A stretch of DNA of 64,000 nt from positions 1,674,001-1,738,000 of the forward strand of contig NC_013729.1 of NCBI RefSeq assembly GCF_000024345.1, given 5' to 3'. This document shows positions 55,499-64,000 of this stretch, piece after piece. Position numbers and translations under genes: made by a program. Below the pieces are notes generated by a model. That model was not told the origin of the DNA, ran no database searches, and saw only the letters and a program-made list of their open reading frames with translations. The stretch's first letter is position 1. Each line of letters opens with the position of its first letter. Source of the stretch: Kribbella flavida DSM 17836. GTDB taxonomy: Bacteria; Actinomycetota; Actinomycetes; Propionibacteriales; Kribbellaceae.

Positions 55499-56536
55499 GT
55501 GGCCAAGGATCGACCGACGATTGCCGATGTGGCGTCCCGGGCCGGGGTGTCCAAGGGCGCGGTCTCGTTCGCGCTGAACGGACGGCCGGGGCTGGCGCAG
55601 GCGACCGTGGACCGGATCCTCGCGGCCGCCGACGAGCTCGGCTGGCGGCCGAGCAACCGGGCGCGGTCGCTGTCGGTGTCCAAGGCGTTCGCGCTCGGCC
55701 TGGTGATCACCCGGGACCCGGCGGTGCTGTCGTCCGACCCGTTCTTCCCGGCGTTCATCGCCGGGGTGGAGAGCGTGCTGGCGACCCGAGGGCAGGCGCT
55801 GGTCCTCCAGGTCGCCCGGCCGGGGGAGGACGAGGCGGCCGGCTACCGGCGCCTCGCCCAGGACGGCCGGGTCGACGGGGTCTTTCTCTCCGACCTCCGC
55901 CACGACGATCCCCGCATCGACCTGCTCAGCGAGCTCGGCCTGCCCGCCGTGACGCTGAACCGGCCGGAAGGCGACTCGCCCTTCCCGGCCGTCTGCCTGG
56001 ACGACCGTCCCGGCACCGTCGCGGTGGTCGAGCACCTGCTGGAGCTCGGGCACCGCCGGATCGCGCACGTCGCCGGTCCGCAGGCGTTCGTGCACGCCAC
56101 CGCGCGCTCGGACGCCTTCGTCGCCACGCTGGCCGCCGCCGGCCTCGAGCCGGTCGCGATCGAGGTCAGCGACTTCACCGCGGCCGGCGGCATCGAGGCG
56201 ACCCGGCGGCTGCTCGCGCTGCCGGAGCGGCCGACCGCGATCGTGTACGCCAACGACCGGATGGCGATCGCCGGTCTCGGCGCCGCTCAGCAAGCCGGCC
56301 TGACCGTGCCGGACGACCTCAGCATCGCGGGCTTCGACGACAGCGAGCTGGCCGAGTTCGTGCATCCCGGCCTGACCACCGTGCGCGCCGACCCCTACGC
56401 CTTCGGCGAGGCCGCCGCGCTCACCCTCAACCAGTTGATCGACGGAGCCGGCACCGACGACACCGTCGCCGACGTGGAGCTGCCACCGGCGCGCCTCGTC
56501 GTCCGCCGCTCGACCGCACGTTTGGAGGAGTCATGA
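55499..56536 (+). CDS. LacI family transcriptional regulator
   Basis: A 345-residue repressor. The helix-turn-helix (about 5-28) reads PTIADVASRAGVSKGAVSFALNGRPG, the hinge helix lies near 45-58, and the periplasmic-binding-like sugar domain fills the rest, with VFLSDLRHDDP, HRRIAHVAG and SIAGFDDSELAEFVHPGLTTV. It is the first gene of the operon it most likely controls through the palindrome upstream. Its stop overlaps the binding-protein gene by 4 bases. Confidence 0.94.
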   Translation: MAKDRPTIADVASRAGVSKGAVSFALNGRPGLAQATVDRILAAADELGWRPSNRARSLSVSKAFALGLVITRDPAVLSSDPFFPAFIAGVESVLATRGQALVLQVARPGEDEAAGYRRLAQDGRVDGVFLSDLRHDDPRIDLLSELGLPAVTLNRPEGDSPFPAVCLDDRPGTVAVVEHLLELGHRRIAHVAGPQAFVHATARSDAFVATLAAAGLEPVAIEVSDFTAAGGIEATRRLLALPERPTAIVYANDRMAIAGLGAAQQAGLTVPDDLSIAGFDDSELAEFVHPGLTTVRADPYAFGEAAALTLNQLIDGAGTDDTVADVELPPARLVVRRSTARLEES

Positions 56537-57825
56537 AACGCAAGCTGACAGCTGCGCTGCTGGCCTTCGGCCTGGCCGGAACCACGGCCGCCTGTGGAGG
56601 CGGTGACGGCGGAGGTGATGCCGACGCGGCCGCGCAGGCCCGGGGCGAGATCACCGTCTGGATGTCCAACAACGCCGAGGAAGTGGCCTGGGGCAAACAG
56701 ATGGTGGCGGCCTGGAACGCCGCCCACCCGGACCAGAAGGTCACCGCGCAGGAGATTCCCGCCGGCAAGAGCTCCGAGGAGGTGATCGGCGCCGCGATCA
56801 CCGCGGGCAACGCGCCGTGCCTGATCTTCAACACCTCGCCGGCGTCGGTCTCGCAGTTCCAGAAGCAGGGCGGCCTGGTGGCGCTCGACAGCTTCCCGGA
56901 CGGCAAGACCTATCTCGAGCAGCGCAGCGGCAAGGTCGCCGAGCAGTACAAGTCCACCGACGGCAAGTACTACCAGCTGCCGTGGAAGGACAACCCGGTG
57001 ATGATCTTCTACAACAAGAAGGCTTTCGCCAAGGCCGGGATCGACACCACCAAGCCGCCGCTGGCCACGTACGACGAGTTCCTGGCGACCTCGCGCAAGC
57101 TGGTCGCCGCCAAGGCCGCGAAGTACGCGATCTACCCGGCGCCGAGCAACGAGTTCTACCAGTCCTGGTTCGACTTCTACCCGTTGTTCGCGGCCGAGAC
57201 CGGTGGCAAGCAGCTGATCCAGGACGGCAAGGCGCAGTTCGCGTCCGAGGAGGGCAAGCGGGTCGCCGCGTTCTGGCGGACCCTGTACGCCGAGAAGCTG
57301 GCCTCGCAGGAGAAGTACACCGGCGACTCGTTCGTCGACGGGACCGCCGCGATGGCGATCGTCGGGCCGTGGGCGGTCGCGACGTACAAGAACAAGGTCG
57401 AGTGGGGCGCGGCGCCGGTGCCGACGTCGGCCGGCAAGCCCGCGGCCGAGACCTACACCTTCAGCGACGCCAAGAACGTCGCGATGTACTCGTCCTGCAA
57501 GAACCGCGGCACGGCGTGGGAGGTGCTGAAGTTCGCGACCAGCAAGGAGCAGGACGGCAAGTTGCTGGAGGCCACCGGTCAGATGCCGCTGCGGGACGCG
57601 GTCGCCACGGCGTACCCGGAGTACTTCCGGGCCAATCCCGACTACCAGCAGTTCGCCGACCAGGCGGCCCGCACGGTCGAGGTGCCGAACGTGCCGAACT
57701 CGATCACGATCTGGCAGACCTTCCGGGACGCGTACTCCAGGTCCGTCATCTTCGGACAGGACGACCCGGGCGCTGCCCTCGACGGAGCAGTCCAGAAGGT
57801 CGATCAGCTCGCCAAGCAGTCATGA
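56533..57825 (+). CDS. Sugar ABC transporter substrate-binding lipoprotein
   Basis: A 430-residue extracellular solute-binding protein family 1 member. The signal peptide ends TTAAC with lipidated Cys21. The mature fold has EITVWMSNNAEEVAWGKQMVAAWNAAHPDQKV, the hinge region LPWKDNPVMIFYNKKAFAKAGI and MAIVGPWAVATY. It delivers a sugar or oligosaccharide to the permeases encoded downstream; the GH130 gene of the operon hints at a mannoside. It overlaps both neighbours by 4 bases. Confidence 0.93.
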   Translation: MKRKLTAALLAFGLAGTTAACGGGDGGGDADAAAQARGEITVWMSNNAEEVAWGKQMVAAWNAAHPDQKVTAQEIPAGKSSEEVIGAAITAGNAPCLIFNTSPASVSQFQKQGGLVALDSFPDGKTYLEQRSGKVAEQYKSTDGKYYQLPWKDNPVMIFYNKKAFAKAGIDTTKPPLATYDEFLATSRKLVAAKAAKYAIYPAPSNEFYQSWFDFYPLFAAETGGKQLIQDGKAQFASEEGKRVAAFWRTLYAEKLASQEKYTGDSFVDGTAAMAIVGPWAVATYKNKVEWGAAPVPTSAGKPAAETYTFSDAKNVAMYSSCKNRGTAWEVLKFATSKEQDGKLLEATGQMPLRDAVATAYPEYFRANPDYQQFADQAARTVEVPNVPNSITIWQTFRDAYSRSVIFGQDDPGAALDGAVQKVDQLAKQS

Positions 57826-58748
57826 CAGTGCTGAGTGCCCCGCCTTCGGCTCGGCGGCGCGCGGGGGTGCTCGACCGGGTGCTCGGCAAGCAGCCGATCG
57901 GCACCGCGTTCGTCACCCCGTACGTCGTGTTCCTGGCCGCGGTCTTCGCCTACCCGCTGGGGTTCGCGGTCTACATGTCCTTCCACGACTACTTCTTCGC
58001 CGCCCCCGGTGCGATCGTGGAGCGGCCGTTCGTCGGGTTCGAGAACTACGCCGCGGTGCTGTCGGACCCGGCGGTCCGGCGGGCGTTCGGCAACGTCGGC
58101 ATCTTCCTGCTGATCAACGTGCCGCTGACGGTCGTGCTGTCGCTGGGACTGGCGAACGCGCTGAACGCGGCGATCCGGTGGCGCACGTTCTTCCGGGTCA
58201 GCTACTACGTGCCGTACGTGACGGCGAGCGTGGCCGTGGTCGGGGTCTGGCTGTTCCTGTTCAACTCCAACGGCCTGGTCAACTCCGTGCTCGGCCCGCT
58301 GGCGCCGGACCCGTCCTGGCTGGTCAACTCGAACCTGGCGATGCCGACGGTCGCGATCTACGTGACCTGGAAGCAGCTCGGCTTCTTCATCCTGCTCTAC
58401 CTGGCCGCGCTGCAGAACGTCTCCAAGGACCTGTACGAGGCGGCCTCGATGGACGGCGCCGGCCGGTGGAAGTCGTTCTGGAACGTCACCGTGCCGGGCG
58501 TCCGGCCGGCCACCACGCTGGTGGTCCTGCTGGCCACCGTGACCGGGGCGAACCTGTTCACCGAGCCCTACCTGCTCACCGGCGGTGGCGGCCCGGACGG
58601 CGCCTCGGCGTCACCGGTGCTGGTGATGTACCAGCGCGGCATCGAGCAGGGCAATCCCGACATCGGCGCGGCGATCGGCGTGCTGCTGGTGATCGGGGTT
58701 TTGATCCTGGCGCTGATCGAACGGCGCTTCGTCGGAAAGGAGGAATGA
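57822..58748 (+). CDS. Sugar ABC transporter permease (MalF/UgpA type)
   Basis: A 308-residue permease with six helices. AFVTPYVVFLAAVFAYPLGFAVYMSF opens the first, and the EAA coupling loop is LYEAASMDGAGRWKSFWNVTVPGVRPA. No ATPase gene occurs in the operon, so an MsiK-like shared ATPase encoded elsewhere probably powers it, as in other actinobacterial sugar importers. It starts at ATG 57822 and overlaps the binding-protein gene by 4 bases. Confidence 0.93.
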   Translation: MTVLSAPPSARRRAGVLDRVLGKQPIGTAFVTPYVVFLAAVFAYPLGFAVYMSFHDYFFAAPGAIVERPFVGFENYAAVLSDPAVRRAFGNVGIFLLINVPLTVVLSLGLANALNAAIRWRTFFRVSYYVPYVTASVAVVGVWLFLFNSNGLVNSVLGPLAPDPSWLVNSNLAMPTVAIYVTWKQLGFFILLYLAALQNVSKDLYEAASMDGAGRWKSFWNVTVPGVRPATTLVVLLATVTGANLFTEPYLLTGGGGPDGASASPVLVMYQRGIEQGNPDIGAAIGVLLVIGVLILALIERRFVGKEE

Positions 58749-59572
58749 TGCGCGGTCCGTGGCGCTTCCTCGCTCTGCTGGCCGGGGCCTTCGTCTTCCT
58801 GTTCCCCTTCTACTACATGCTGGTCGGCAGTCTGCAGACCGAGCCGGACCCGTCGGTGACCGGCGCGTTTCCGTCGGCGGGCAACCTGACCGGGCACAAC
58901 TACGCCGAGATCAACGCGGCGATCGACCTCGGCCGGTCGCTGCTGAACTCGGGTATCTTCACCGGCGGCGTGATCCTCGGCACCCTGGTCTTCGGCGTGC
59001 TGGCCGGCTACGCGCTGGCCCGGCTGCAGTTCCGCGGCCGGGGCACGGTGTTCAACCTGATGCTGCTGGTCCAGGTGATCCCGTTCCAGCTGCTGACGAT
59101 TCCGCTGTACGTGCTGATCGTGCGCAGCTACGGGCTCGCCGACTCCTACCTGGGCATGATCCTGCCGTTCGCGATCAACTCGACCGCGGTGTTCGTGTTC
59201 CGCCAGTACTTCCTGCAACTGCCGCAGGAGCTGTTCGACGCGGCCCGGATCGACGGTGCCGGTGAGCTGAGCATCCTGTGGCGGGTCGCGGTCCCGCTGG
59301 TCCGGCCGGCGCTGCTGACCGGCGTGCTGCTCACGTTCATCGGCCCGTGGAACGAGTTCCTCTGGCCGTTCCTGATCACCAAGCAGCAGGACCTGCAGCC
59401 GCTCGCCGTGTCGCTGTCGAACTACTTGACCACCGTGTCGGCCCGGGCCGCCAACCCGTTCGGTGCAGTGCTCGCCGGTGCCTGCGTGCTGGCCGCGCCC
59501 GCGGTGGCGCTGTTCATCGTGTTCCAGCGCCGCTTCATCTCCTCCAGCCTCGAGTCCGGCGTCAAGGGCTGA
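58748..59572 (+). CDS. Sugar ABC transporter permease (MalG/UgpE type)
   Basis: A 274-residue permease with six helices. FLFPFYYMLVGSLQT is the first external junction, and the EAA loop is LFDAARIDGAGELSILWRVAVPLVRPALLTG. Of two adjacent ATG codons, 58748 is preferred: AAAGGAGG ends 4 bases before it, while the ATG at 58745 would be almost on top of that site. It forms the channel with the MalF-type partner. Confidence 0.92.
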   Translation: MRGPWRFLALLAGAFVFLFPFYYMLVGSLQTEPDPSVTGAFPSAGNLTGHNYAEINAAIDLGRSLLNSGIFTGGVILGTLVFGVLAGYALARLQFRGRGTVFNLMLLVQVIPFQLLTIPLYVLIVRSYGLADSYLGMILPFAINSTAVFVFRQYFLQLPQELFDAARIDGAGELSILWRVAVPLVRPALLTGVLLTFIGPWNEFLWPFLITKQQDLQPLAVSLSNYLTTVSARAANPFGAVLAGACVLAAPAVALFIVFQRRFISSSLESGVKG

Positions 59573-59605
59573 CTTCCGCTCGCTCCACCCTGAAAGGTCT
59601 CCACT

Positions 59606-60664
59606 GTGACTGTTCCGTACACGCTGACGCGCCTCGGTGTCGTGATGACGCCGGAACCGGGCAACGAGCTCGAGTCGATGGGCGTACTGAACCCGGCCAC
59701 CGGCCACACCCCCGACGGCCGGCTGTACCTGCTGCCCCGCCTGGTTGCTGCTGGCAACATCTCCCGGGTCGGCCTGGCCGAGGTCGAGCTGACCGACGGC
59801 GTACCGACCGGCGTCCGGCGCGAGGGCGTCGTCCTGGCTCCCGACGAAGGCTGGGAGCGCGGCCTGAACAATGCCGGCGTCGAGGACCCGCGGGTCACCT
59901 GGATCCCGGCGCTGGCGACGCACGTGATGACGTACGTCGCCTACGGGCCGCTCGGGCCGAGACCCGCCCTCGCGGTCTCGGCCGACCTGCGGAACTGGAC
60001 CCGGCTCGGCCCGCTGCACTTCGAGTACCAGGCCGACCTGGACACCGATCTCAACCTGTTCCCGAACAAGGACACCGTGTTCTTCCCCGAGCCCGTGCCC
60101 GGCCCGGACGGCGAACTGGCGTACGCGATGCTGCACCGGCCGATGTGGGACCTGGGCTGGTTCCGCGAGGGCGAGGGCGTGCACCTGCCCGCCGGGATCA
60201 AGGACGACCGGCCGGGGATCTGGGTCTCGTTCGTGCCGGTCGCCGCGGTCGAGCAGGACGTGCGCAACCTGGTGCACCTGCGGCACCACCGGCTGGTGGC
60301 GATGCCGGAGTTCGCGTTCGAGCAGCTCAAGATCGGGGCCGGGCCGGCGCCGCTGCGGGTGCCGGAGGGCTGGCTGGTGATCCACCACGGGGTGACCGGG
60401 GAACAGCCGAAGGGCTTCGACCCGACCACCCAGAAGGTCAGTTACGCCGCGGGCGCGCTGCTGCTCGACCCCGACGACGTGACGAAGGTGCTGGACCGGA
60501 CGGCAGAACCGATGCTCGTGCCGGAGACCGACGAGGAACGGATCGGCACGGTCGGCAACGTGGTGTTCCCGACCGCGATCGAGCAGGTCGACGGCGTGCA
60601 CTACGTCTTCTACGGAATGGCCGACGCCAAGATCGGCGTTGCCAGGCTGGACCGGTTGTCATGA
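59606..60664 (+). CDS. Glycoside hydrolase family 130 protein (beta-mannoside phosphorylase-like)
   Basis: A 352-residue cytoplasmic five-bladed beta-propeller enzyme. The family landmarks GLNNAGVEDPRVTWI (EDPR at 93-96), YVAYGPLGPRPALAVSADLRNW, DLNLFPNKDTVFFPE and GWLVIHHGV are present. GH130 enzymes are phosphorylases or hydrolases acting mostly on beta-1,4- or beta-1,2-mannosides. With the importer it suggests uptake of a manno-oligosaccharide and cleavage inside the cell, releasing mannose or mannose-1-phosphate that ManB/ManA could use. The start is GTG 59606, 33 bases after the permease gene. Confidence 0.88.
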   Translation: MTVPYTLTRLGVVMTPEPGNELESMGVLNPATGHTPDGRLYLLPRLVAAGNISRVGLAEVELTDGVPTGVRREGVVLAPDEGWERGLNNAGVEDPRVTWIPALATHVMTYVAYGPLGPRPALAVSADLRNWTRLGPLHFEYQADLDTDLNLFPNKDTVFFPEPVPGPDGELAYAMLHRPMWDLGWFREGEGVHLPAGIKDDRPGIWVSFVPVAAVEQDVRNLVHLRHHRLVAMPEFAFEQLKIGAGPAPLRVPEGWLVIHHGVTGEQPKGFDPTTQKVSYAAGALLLDPDDVTKVLDRTAEPMLVPETDEERIGTVGNVVFPTAIEQVDGVHYVFYGMADAKIGVARLDRLS

Positions 60665-62640
60665 CCGTCTCCCGCAGGGCCGTGCTCGGCGGATCACTCG
60701 CGGTCGCGGTCGGAGGCGCGGTCCCGGCGACGTCGGCTGCCGCTGGTCGGCCTTCACCGGGACGCCTGGTGAACCTGAGCCACCTGGACTTCCTCGGCGA
60801 CACGGTCACGCCGCCGGCGACGCCTGGGCACTCGACGTACGGCAGCGGTCCGCTCGGCGTGCTGTGGACGTACGCCGACCGCCGCGCCGACGGCTCCTAT
60901 GCGCGGATCGGCGGCGGCCCGTACGACGCGGCGACCGACACGTACGGCCAGGGTGCGTTCAACACCGACGACATCGCCCGGGCCGCGGTCGTCTACCTGC
61001 GGCACTACAAGGCGTTCCGTGACGCGCACAGCCGCAAGGCGGCGTACGGGCTGTTGCGCGGGCTGACCTACCTGCAGACCACGACCGGTCCGTTCGCCGG
61101 GAACGTGGTGCTGTGGATGCAGCCCGACGGCACGCTCAACCCGAGCGCCGAACCGGTCGAGCTGCCGGACCCGTCGGACTCCGGGCCGTCGTACTGGCTG
61201 GCGCGGACGGTGTGGGCGCTGGGGGAGAGCTACGCGGTCTTCCGGCGGGTCGATCCGCGCTTCGCGGCGTTCCTGAAGGCGCGGCTGGAGCTGGCGCTGC
61301 GGGCGCTGGAGCGGCAGGTGCTGGTGCGGTACGGCCAGTGGAACGTGGTGGACGGGCGACGGGTGCCCGCCTGGTTGATCGTCGCCGGTGCCGATGCCAC
61401 TTCCGAGGCTGTGCTGGGATTGTCGGCCTATGTCCGTGCCGGCGGGTCCGCTGCCGCGCGGGTCGCGCTGCGCCGGTTCGCCGAGGCGGTGGCGGCGATG
61501 GGTGCGGGCGGCGTGCGCGAGTGGCCGTTCCGCGCTCTGCTGCCGTGGGGCGAGTCGATCTCGAACTGGCACGCGTGGGGTGCGCAGATGCCGTCCGCGC
61601 TGGCTGCTGCTAGTGCAGTACTCGGCGACCGCTCACTGCTCCGGCCCGCGCTCGGTGACACCGCCGGCTTCACGCCGCTGCTGATGACAGCGGGCGGCCC
61701 GGACAACGGCTGGCTCCCGGCACCGGTCGACCGGACGCAGATCGCGTACGGCGTCGACGCGCGGTTGCAGGGATTGCTGTCCGTCGGCGCGGTCGCCGGC
61801 AGGCCGGGACTCCGGCAGGTCGCCGCGTTCGTCGCCGCCTGGTACTTCGGCGCGAACCGGGCCGGCGAGCCCATGTACGACGCGACCACCGGCCGCACGT
61901 ACGACGGCATCTCCGGCGACGGGGTGGTGAACCGGAACTCCGGAGCCGAGTCCACCATTCACGGCCTGTTCTCGATGCTGGCACTGGATGCCTCACTGGC
62001 CCGACTGGCACGCCGGCTCGGCGCTGGGCAGCTGGCCCGCACTGGGCTCGAGCTGGTCGAGGCAGAGTCCGCCCAGCTAGCCGGTGGCGCTTCGGTCGTG
62101 ACGCCTCCGTCGGCCTGGACGGGTGAGTCGCAGTGGAGCGGTGGAGCCTTCGTGTCACTGCCTGCTGGGTCGAGTGCTTCCTGGGAAGTGCCCGCTGCTG
62201 CTCAGGCGCGGTTGGTGCTGCCAGTGGTCGACCTGCTGCCTGCGCGCGACGCCGGCCGGAGTACGTGGACCGGTGCTGGAAGGCGATTGGGAGTGGTCGA
62301 CCACGGAGCTGGTGGGGCGCAAGGCGTGTCCGCTGCTCCCGGTGCGCTGTTGCCGATAACCCTGGCGCAGCCGTTGCCGGCTGGTGCGCGAGCTGTGGCG
62401 GCCACGTCGTCAGGCGAGGCGGTGCGCGTCGACGCGTTGCTGCTGCTGCCGCTGATCAGCAGTCTGCGGCTGGGCGACGGTCAACTGCTTGCCAGCGTCG
62501 ACGCTCACTCTCGGTCGGTACCGGTCGCCGGTCGTGGCATTGCCTACTCGTACGACGCGTCGGGGGTGCTGCGGTCGCGGCGTCGCGTGACTGGTCGGGT
62601 CGCAGTGGTCGCGGGCGGCTTCACCGTCGTACTCGACTGA
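60661..62640 (+). CDS. Tat-exported protein with helical-toroid-like domain and C-terminal beta module
   Basis: A 659-residue protein. The N-terminus SRRAVLGGS, a hydrophobic stretch and PATSAAAG make a twin-arginine signal. The body (about 40-455) is helical, with repeated WxLARTVWALGESYAVF-like helices and aromatic/acidic turns, resembling (alpha/alpha)6 glycosidases. The last 190 residues begin VEAESAQL, like carbohydrate-binding modules. I cannot assign a family. It overlaps the GH130 gene by 4 bases, so it is probably the extracellular hydrolase or glycan-binding partner of the importer. It ends 20 bases inside the convergent phosphotransferase gene. Confidence 0.75.
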   Translation: MTVSRRAVLGGSLAVAVGGAVPATSAAAGRPSPGRLVNLSHLDFLGDTVTPPATPGHSTYGSGPLGVLWTYADRRADGSYARIGGGPYDAATDTYGQGAFNTDDIARAAVVYLRHYKAFRDAHSRKAAYGLLRGLTYLQTTTGPFAGNVVLWMQPDGTLNPSAEPVELPDPSDSGPSYWLARTVWALGESYAVFRRVDPRFAAFLKARLELALRALERQVLVRYGQWNVVDGRRVPAWLIVAGADATSEAVLGLSAYVRAGGSAAARVALRRFAEAVAAMGAGGVREWPFRALLPWGESISNWHAWGAQMPSALAAASAVLGDRSLLRPALGDTAGFTPLLMTAGGPDNGWLPAPVDRTQIAYGVDARLQGLLSVGAVAGRPGLRQVAAFVAAWYFGANRAGEPMYDATTGRTYDGISGDGVVNRNSGAESTIHGLFSMLALDASLARLARRLGAGQLARTGLELVEAESAQLAGGASVVTPPSAWTGESQWSGGAFVSLPAGSSASWEVPAAAQARLVLPVVDLLPARDAGRSTWTGAGRRLGVVDHGAGGAQGVSAAPGALLPITLAQPLPAGARAVAATSSGEAVRVDALLLLPLISSLRLGDGQLLASVDAHSRSVPVAGRGIAYSYDASGVLRSRRRVTGRVAVVAGGFTVVLD

Positions 62641-63670
62641 GGGCCTCGGCGCACTGGCCGGCGACGAAGGTCAGCGCCTGACCTCGTTGCTGGAAGAGGT
62701 GCTGGCTGTCGGCCTGCTGGTGGTAGGCGTGGTGGGACTCGTCCGCCGCGCGCCCCAGCAGGTGCGGCAGCAGCCAGGCGTACTTGACCCCGGACGCCAT
62801 CACCGCGAGGCGGACCTGGCCGGGATCGCCTCGCCAGCCGGCCTCGTGCAGACCGGCAAGGTAGCTGTCGGTGCAGGTCTCGGCCAGCTCGGGCATCCGC
62901 TCAGCCGGCCAGAACAGGTCGAACACGGCGTCCGGGATGTGGTTGCCGATGTCCTCCCCGAGGGCGCCGTCGCCGGTGAACGCCCAGTCGAGCAGCGCCA
63001 GCTCGCCGCTCGGGCGGCGGATCACGTTGCTGACCCAGAGATCGAGGTGGCACCGGGCTCTGGGCAGTCGCTCGACGAGGTCCAGCAGTTCAGTGCGATG
63101 AGCAACCAGGTGGAGCCAGGCCGCACAGAGGCCGGGTGGCCAGTGCTCGGCGACCAGCCGCTGTCGCCAGGCCGCGTCGTCGTCGAGCAGTTCCCAGGGG
63201 ACGGCACGGGTGGTCGAATAGTCGCGGAGGAAGCCTTCGGACGTCCACGGCCGCGGTTCGGCGGGGCGCGCTTGCCAGCGTCCGCAGGCCGCGGCCAAGG
63301 CGGCGTGGTCTGCGAGGGAGAACTCGGAGCCTGGTAGGCCGTGGACTTCTTCGAGCCAGATCACGGCGCCGCCGTCGAGGCTCTCGACCTCGGCGGCCGG
63401 GAGATGCAGGCCGGTGTCCGCCAGTTGCCGGCCGAACGCTGGATCCTGGTACACCTCGACCTCGCGCCGCCAGTAGTTCCAGTGCCGAGGGTTGTCGGAG
63501 GCGGCCCAGGGGTCGCTCGGCCCGGTGTGTGGCGCCGCTGGGCGGCGGAGTTCCTTGCGGATGACCGTGCGGCCGTCGGCGTCCGTGACGCGTTCGACCG
63601 ACGCCGTGACCGCGTTCAGCGGATTGTGCCGCAGCGTCGTCCGGGCGACCGGCGGGGTCGGCAGCTTCAT
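62621..63670 (-). CDS. Aminoglycoside phosphotransferase-like (APH) family kinase
   Basis: A 349-residue protein with the kinase-like fold: an N-lobe with VIRKELRRP, the Brenner motif CHLDLWVSNVIRRP with catalytic Asp and Asn, and LALLDWAFTGDGALGEDIG providing the metal Asp. The family phosphorylates antibiotics, sugars, choline or other small molecules; the target is unknown. It begins 4 bases after the stop of the AraC-type gene, so the two form an operon. Confidence 0.85.
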   Translation of the reverse strand: MKLPTPPVARTTLRHNPLNAVTASVERVTDADGRTVIRKELRRPAAPHTGPSDPWAASDNPRHWNYWRREVEVYQDPAFGRQLADTGLHLPAAEVESLDGGAVIWLEEVHGLPGSEFSLADHAALAAACGRWQARPAEPRPWTSEGFLRDYSTTRAVPWELLDDDAAWRQRLVAEHWPPGLCAAWLHLVAHRTELLDLVERLPRARCHLDLWVSNVIRRPSGELALLDWAFTGDGALGEDIGNHIPDAVFDLFWPAERMPELAETCTDSYLAGLHEAGWRGDPGQVRLAVMASGVKYAWLLPHLLGRAADESHHAYHQQADSQHLFQQRGQALTFVAGQCAEALSRVRR

Positions 63671-63674
63671 CCGG

Positions 63675-64000
63675 TCATCCTGCCGGAACGCGCTCCGGGG
63701 CCAGCAGCACGCGCGGCGGCACGCCGGTGAGGGCCTTCACGTCCCGGCTGAAGTGGGCTTGGTCGGCGTACCCGGTGCGGGCGGCGACTTCCGCGAGCGG
63801 AGACCCGCTGCGGGCCCGGTCGAGCGCGCGGTTGAGCCGTAGTACCCGGTCGAGCATCTTCGGTCCGTAGCCGAACGCGTCGAGGCATCGTCGATGCAGC
63901 TGCCGCTCGCTCAACCCGACCCCCGCGGCCAGTTCCGGTACGCCGAGGCCGCGCCGGACGCCCCGCAGTACGTGTGTGGTGAGCGGATCGGGCGCCTGGT
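63675..64000 (-). CDS. AraC family transcriptional regulator (3' part; 5' end outside window)
   Basis: About 108 codons of the C-terminal DNA-binding domain are visible. GVGLSERQLHRRCLDAFGYGPK is the first helix-turn-helix, and AEVAARTGYADQAHFSRDVKALTGVPP is the second, the classic AraC/XylS signature. The ligand domain lies beyond the window edge. It ends just before the phosphotransferase gene, which it may regulate. Confidence 0.88.
   Translation of the reverse strand, partial: QAPDPLTTHVLRGVRRGLGVPELAAGVGLSERQLHRRCLDAFGYGPKMLDRVLRLNRALDRARSGSPLAEVAARTGYADQAHFSRDVKALTGVPPRVLLAPERVPAG

Overview
This 64 kb window is very G+C-rich, gene-dense DNA from a filamentous-type actinobacterium. A genus such as Kribbella or a relative in Propionibacteriales fits the codon style, but no rRNA is present to confirm it. 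It carries the chromosomal block that Mycobacterium and Streptomyces share: whiB (WhiB2/WhmD type), a large glycosyltransferase and DUF5719, a zincin-fold protein, DUF3499, manB, Trm112-like, SIS isomerase, manA, ahcY, the MoxR/DUF58 membrane operon, mtrA-mtrB-lpqB, comF, hpf and secA. No tRNA, rRNA, CRISPR array, prophage or insertion sequence was seen.

Layout. 1-0.7 kb: 3' end of a Gln/Trp-rich protein and a strong terminator. 0.7-6.7 kb: whiB with a clear promoter, glycosyltransferase, DUF5719, zincin-like protein, DUF3499. 6.8-10.0 kb: accessory sugar-type pair (Gfo/Idh/MocA oxidoreductase plus ThuA) and a divergent HxlR regulator/imine-reductase-like pair. 10.0-17.1 kb: mannose-phosphate operon (manB, Trm112-like, SIS, manA), a CDF transporter, a 131-base hairpin element, a MerR regulator with a MerR-type promoter, and ahcY with a terminator. 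17.2-25.6 kb: Ser/Thr kinase, VWA protein, XRE regulator, a frameshifted methyltransferase, RDD protein, SpoIIM-like protein, DUF1206. 25.6-26.4 kb: a non-coding stretch built of oppositely oriented tandem repeat arrays. 26.4-32.6 kb: peptide ABC importer operon and a MOSC protein. 32.7-34.6 kb: a lower-GC two-gene islet of an AAA ATPase and an RloB protein, the best candidate for an anti-phage system here. 34.6-39.8 kb: DUF58, MoxR, DUF4350, DUF4129 and a membrane protein in one leftward operon. 40.0-44.2 kb: mtrA-mtrB-lpqB. 44.4-48.0 kb: NUDIX, AhpD-like, MFS and AEC genes inserted where lpqB and comF are usually close. 48.0-54.3 kb: comF, hpf, YcaQ-like glycosylase, secA. 54.3-64 kb: nitronate monooxygenase, a LacI-controlled sugar operon (ABC importer, GH130, Tat-exported protein), an aminoglycoside-phosphotransferase-like gene and a truncated AraC gene at the window edge.

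How the genes work together. The conserved parts serve cell envelope and growth control: mannose-1-phosphate supply (ManB/ManA), a cell-wall-responsive two-component system with its lipoprotein (MtrA/MtrB/LpqB), protein export (SecA), methyl-cycle recycling (AhcY), ribosome hibernation (HPF) and developmental control (WhiB). The accessory pieces add sugar and peptide uptake, drug or metabolite efflux, signalling (kinase, VWA, XRE) and probable phage defence. Identifications come from reading protein motifs and gene order by eye; no database search was run.
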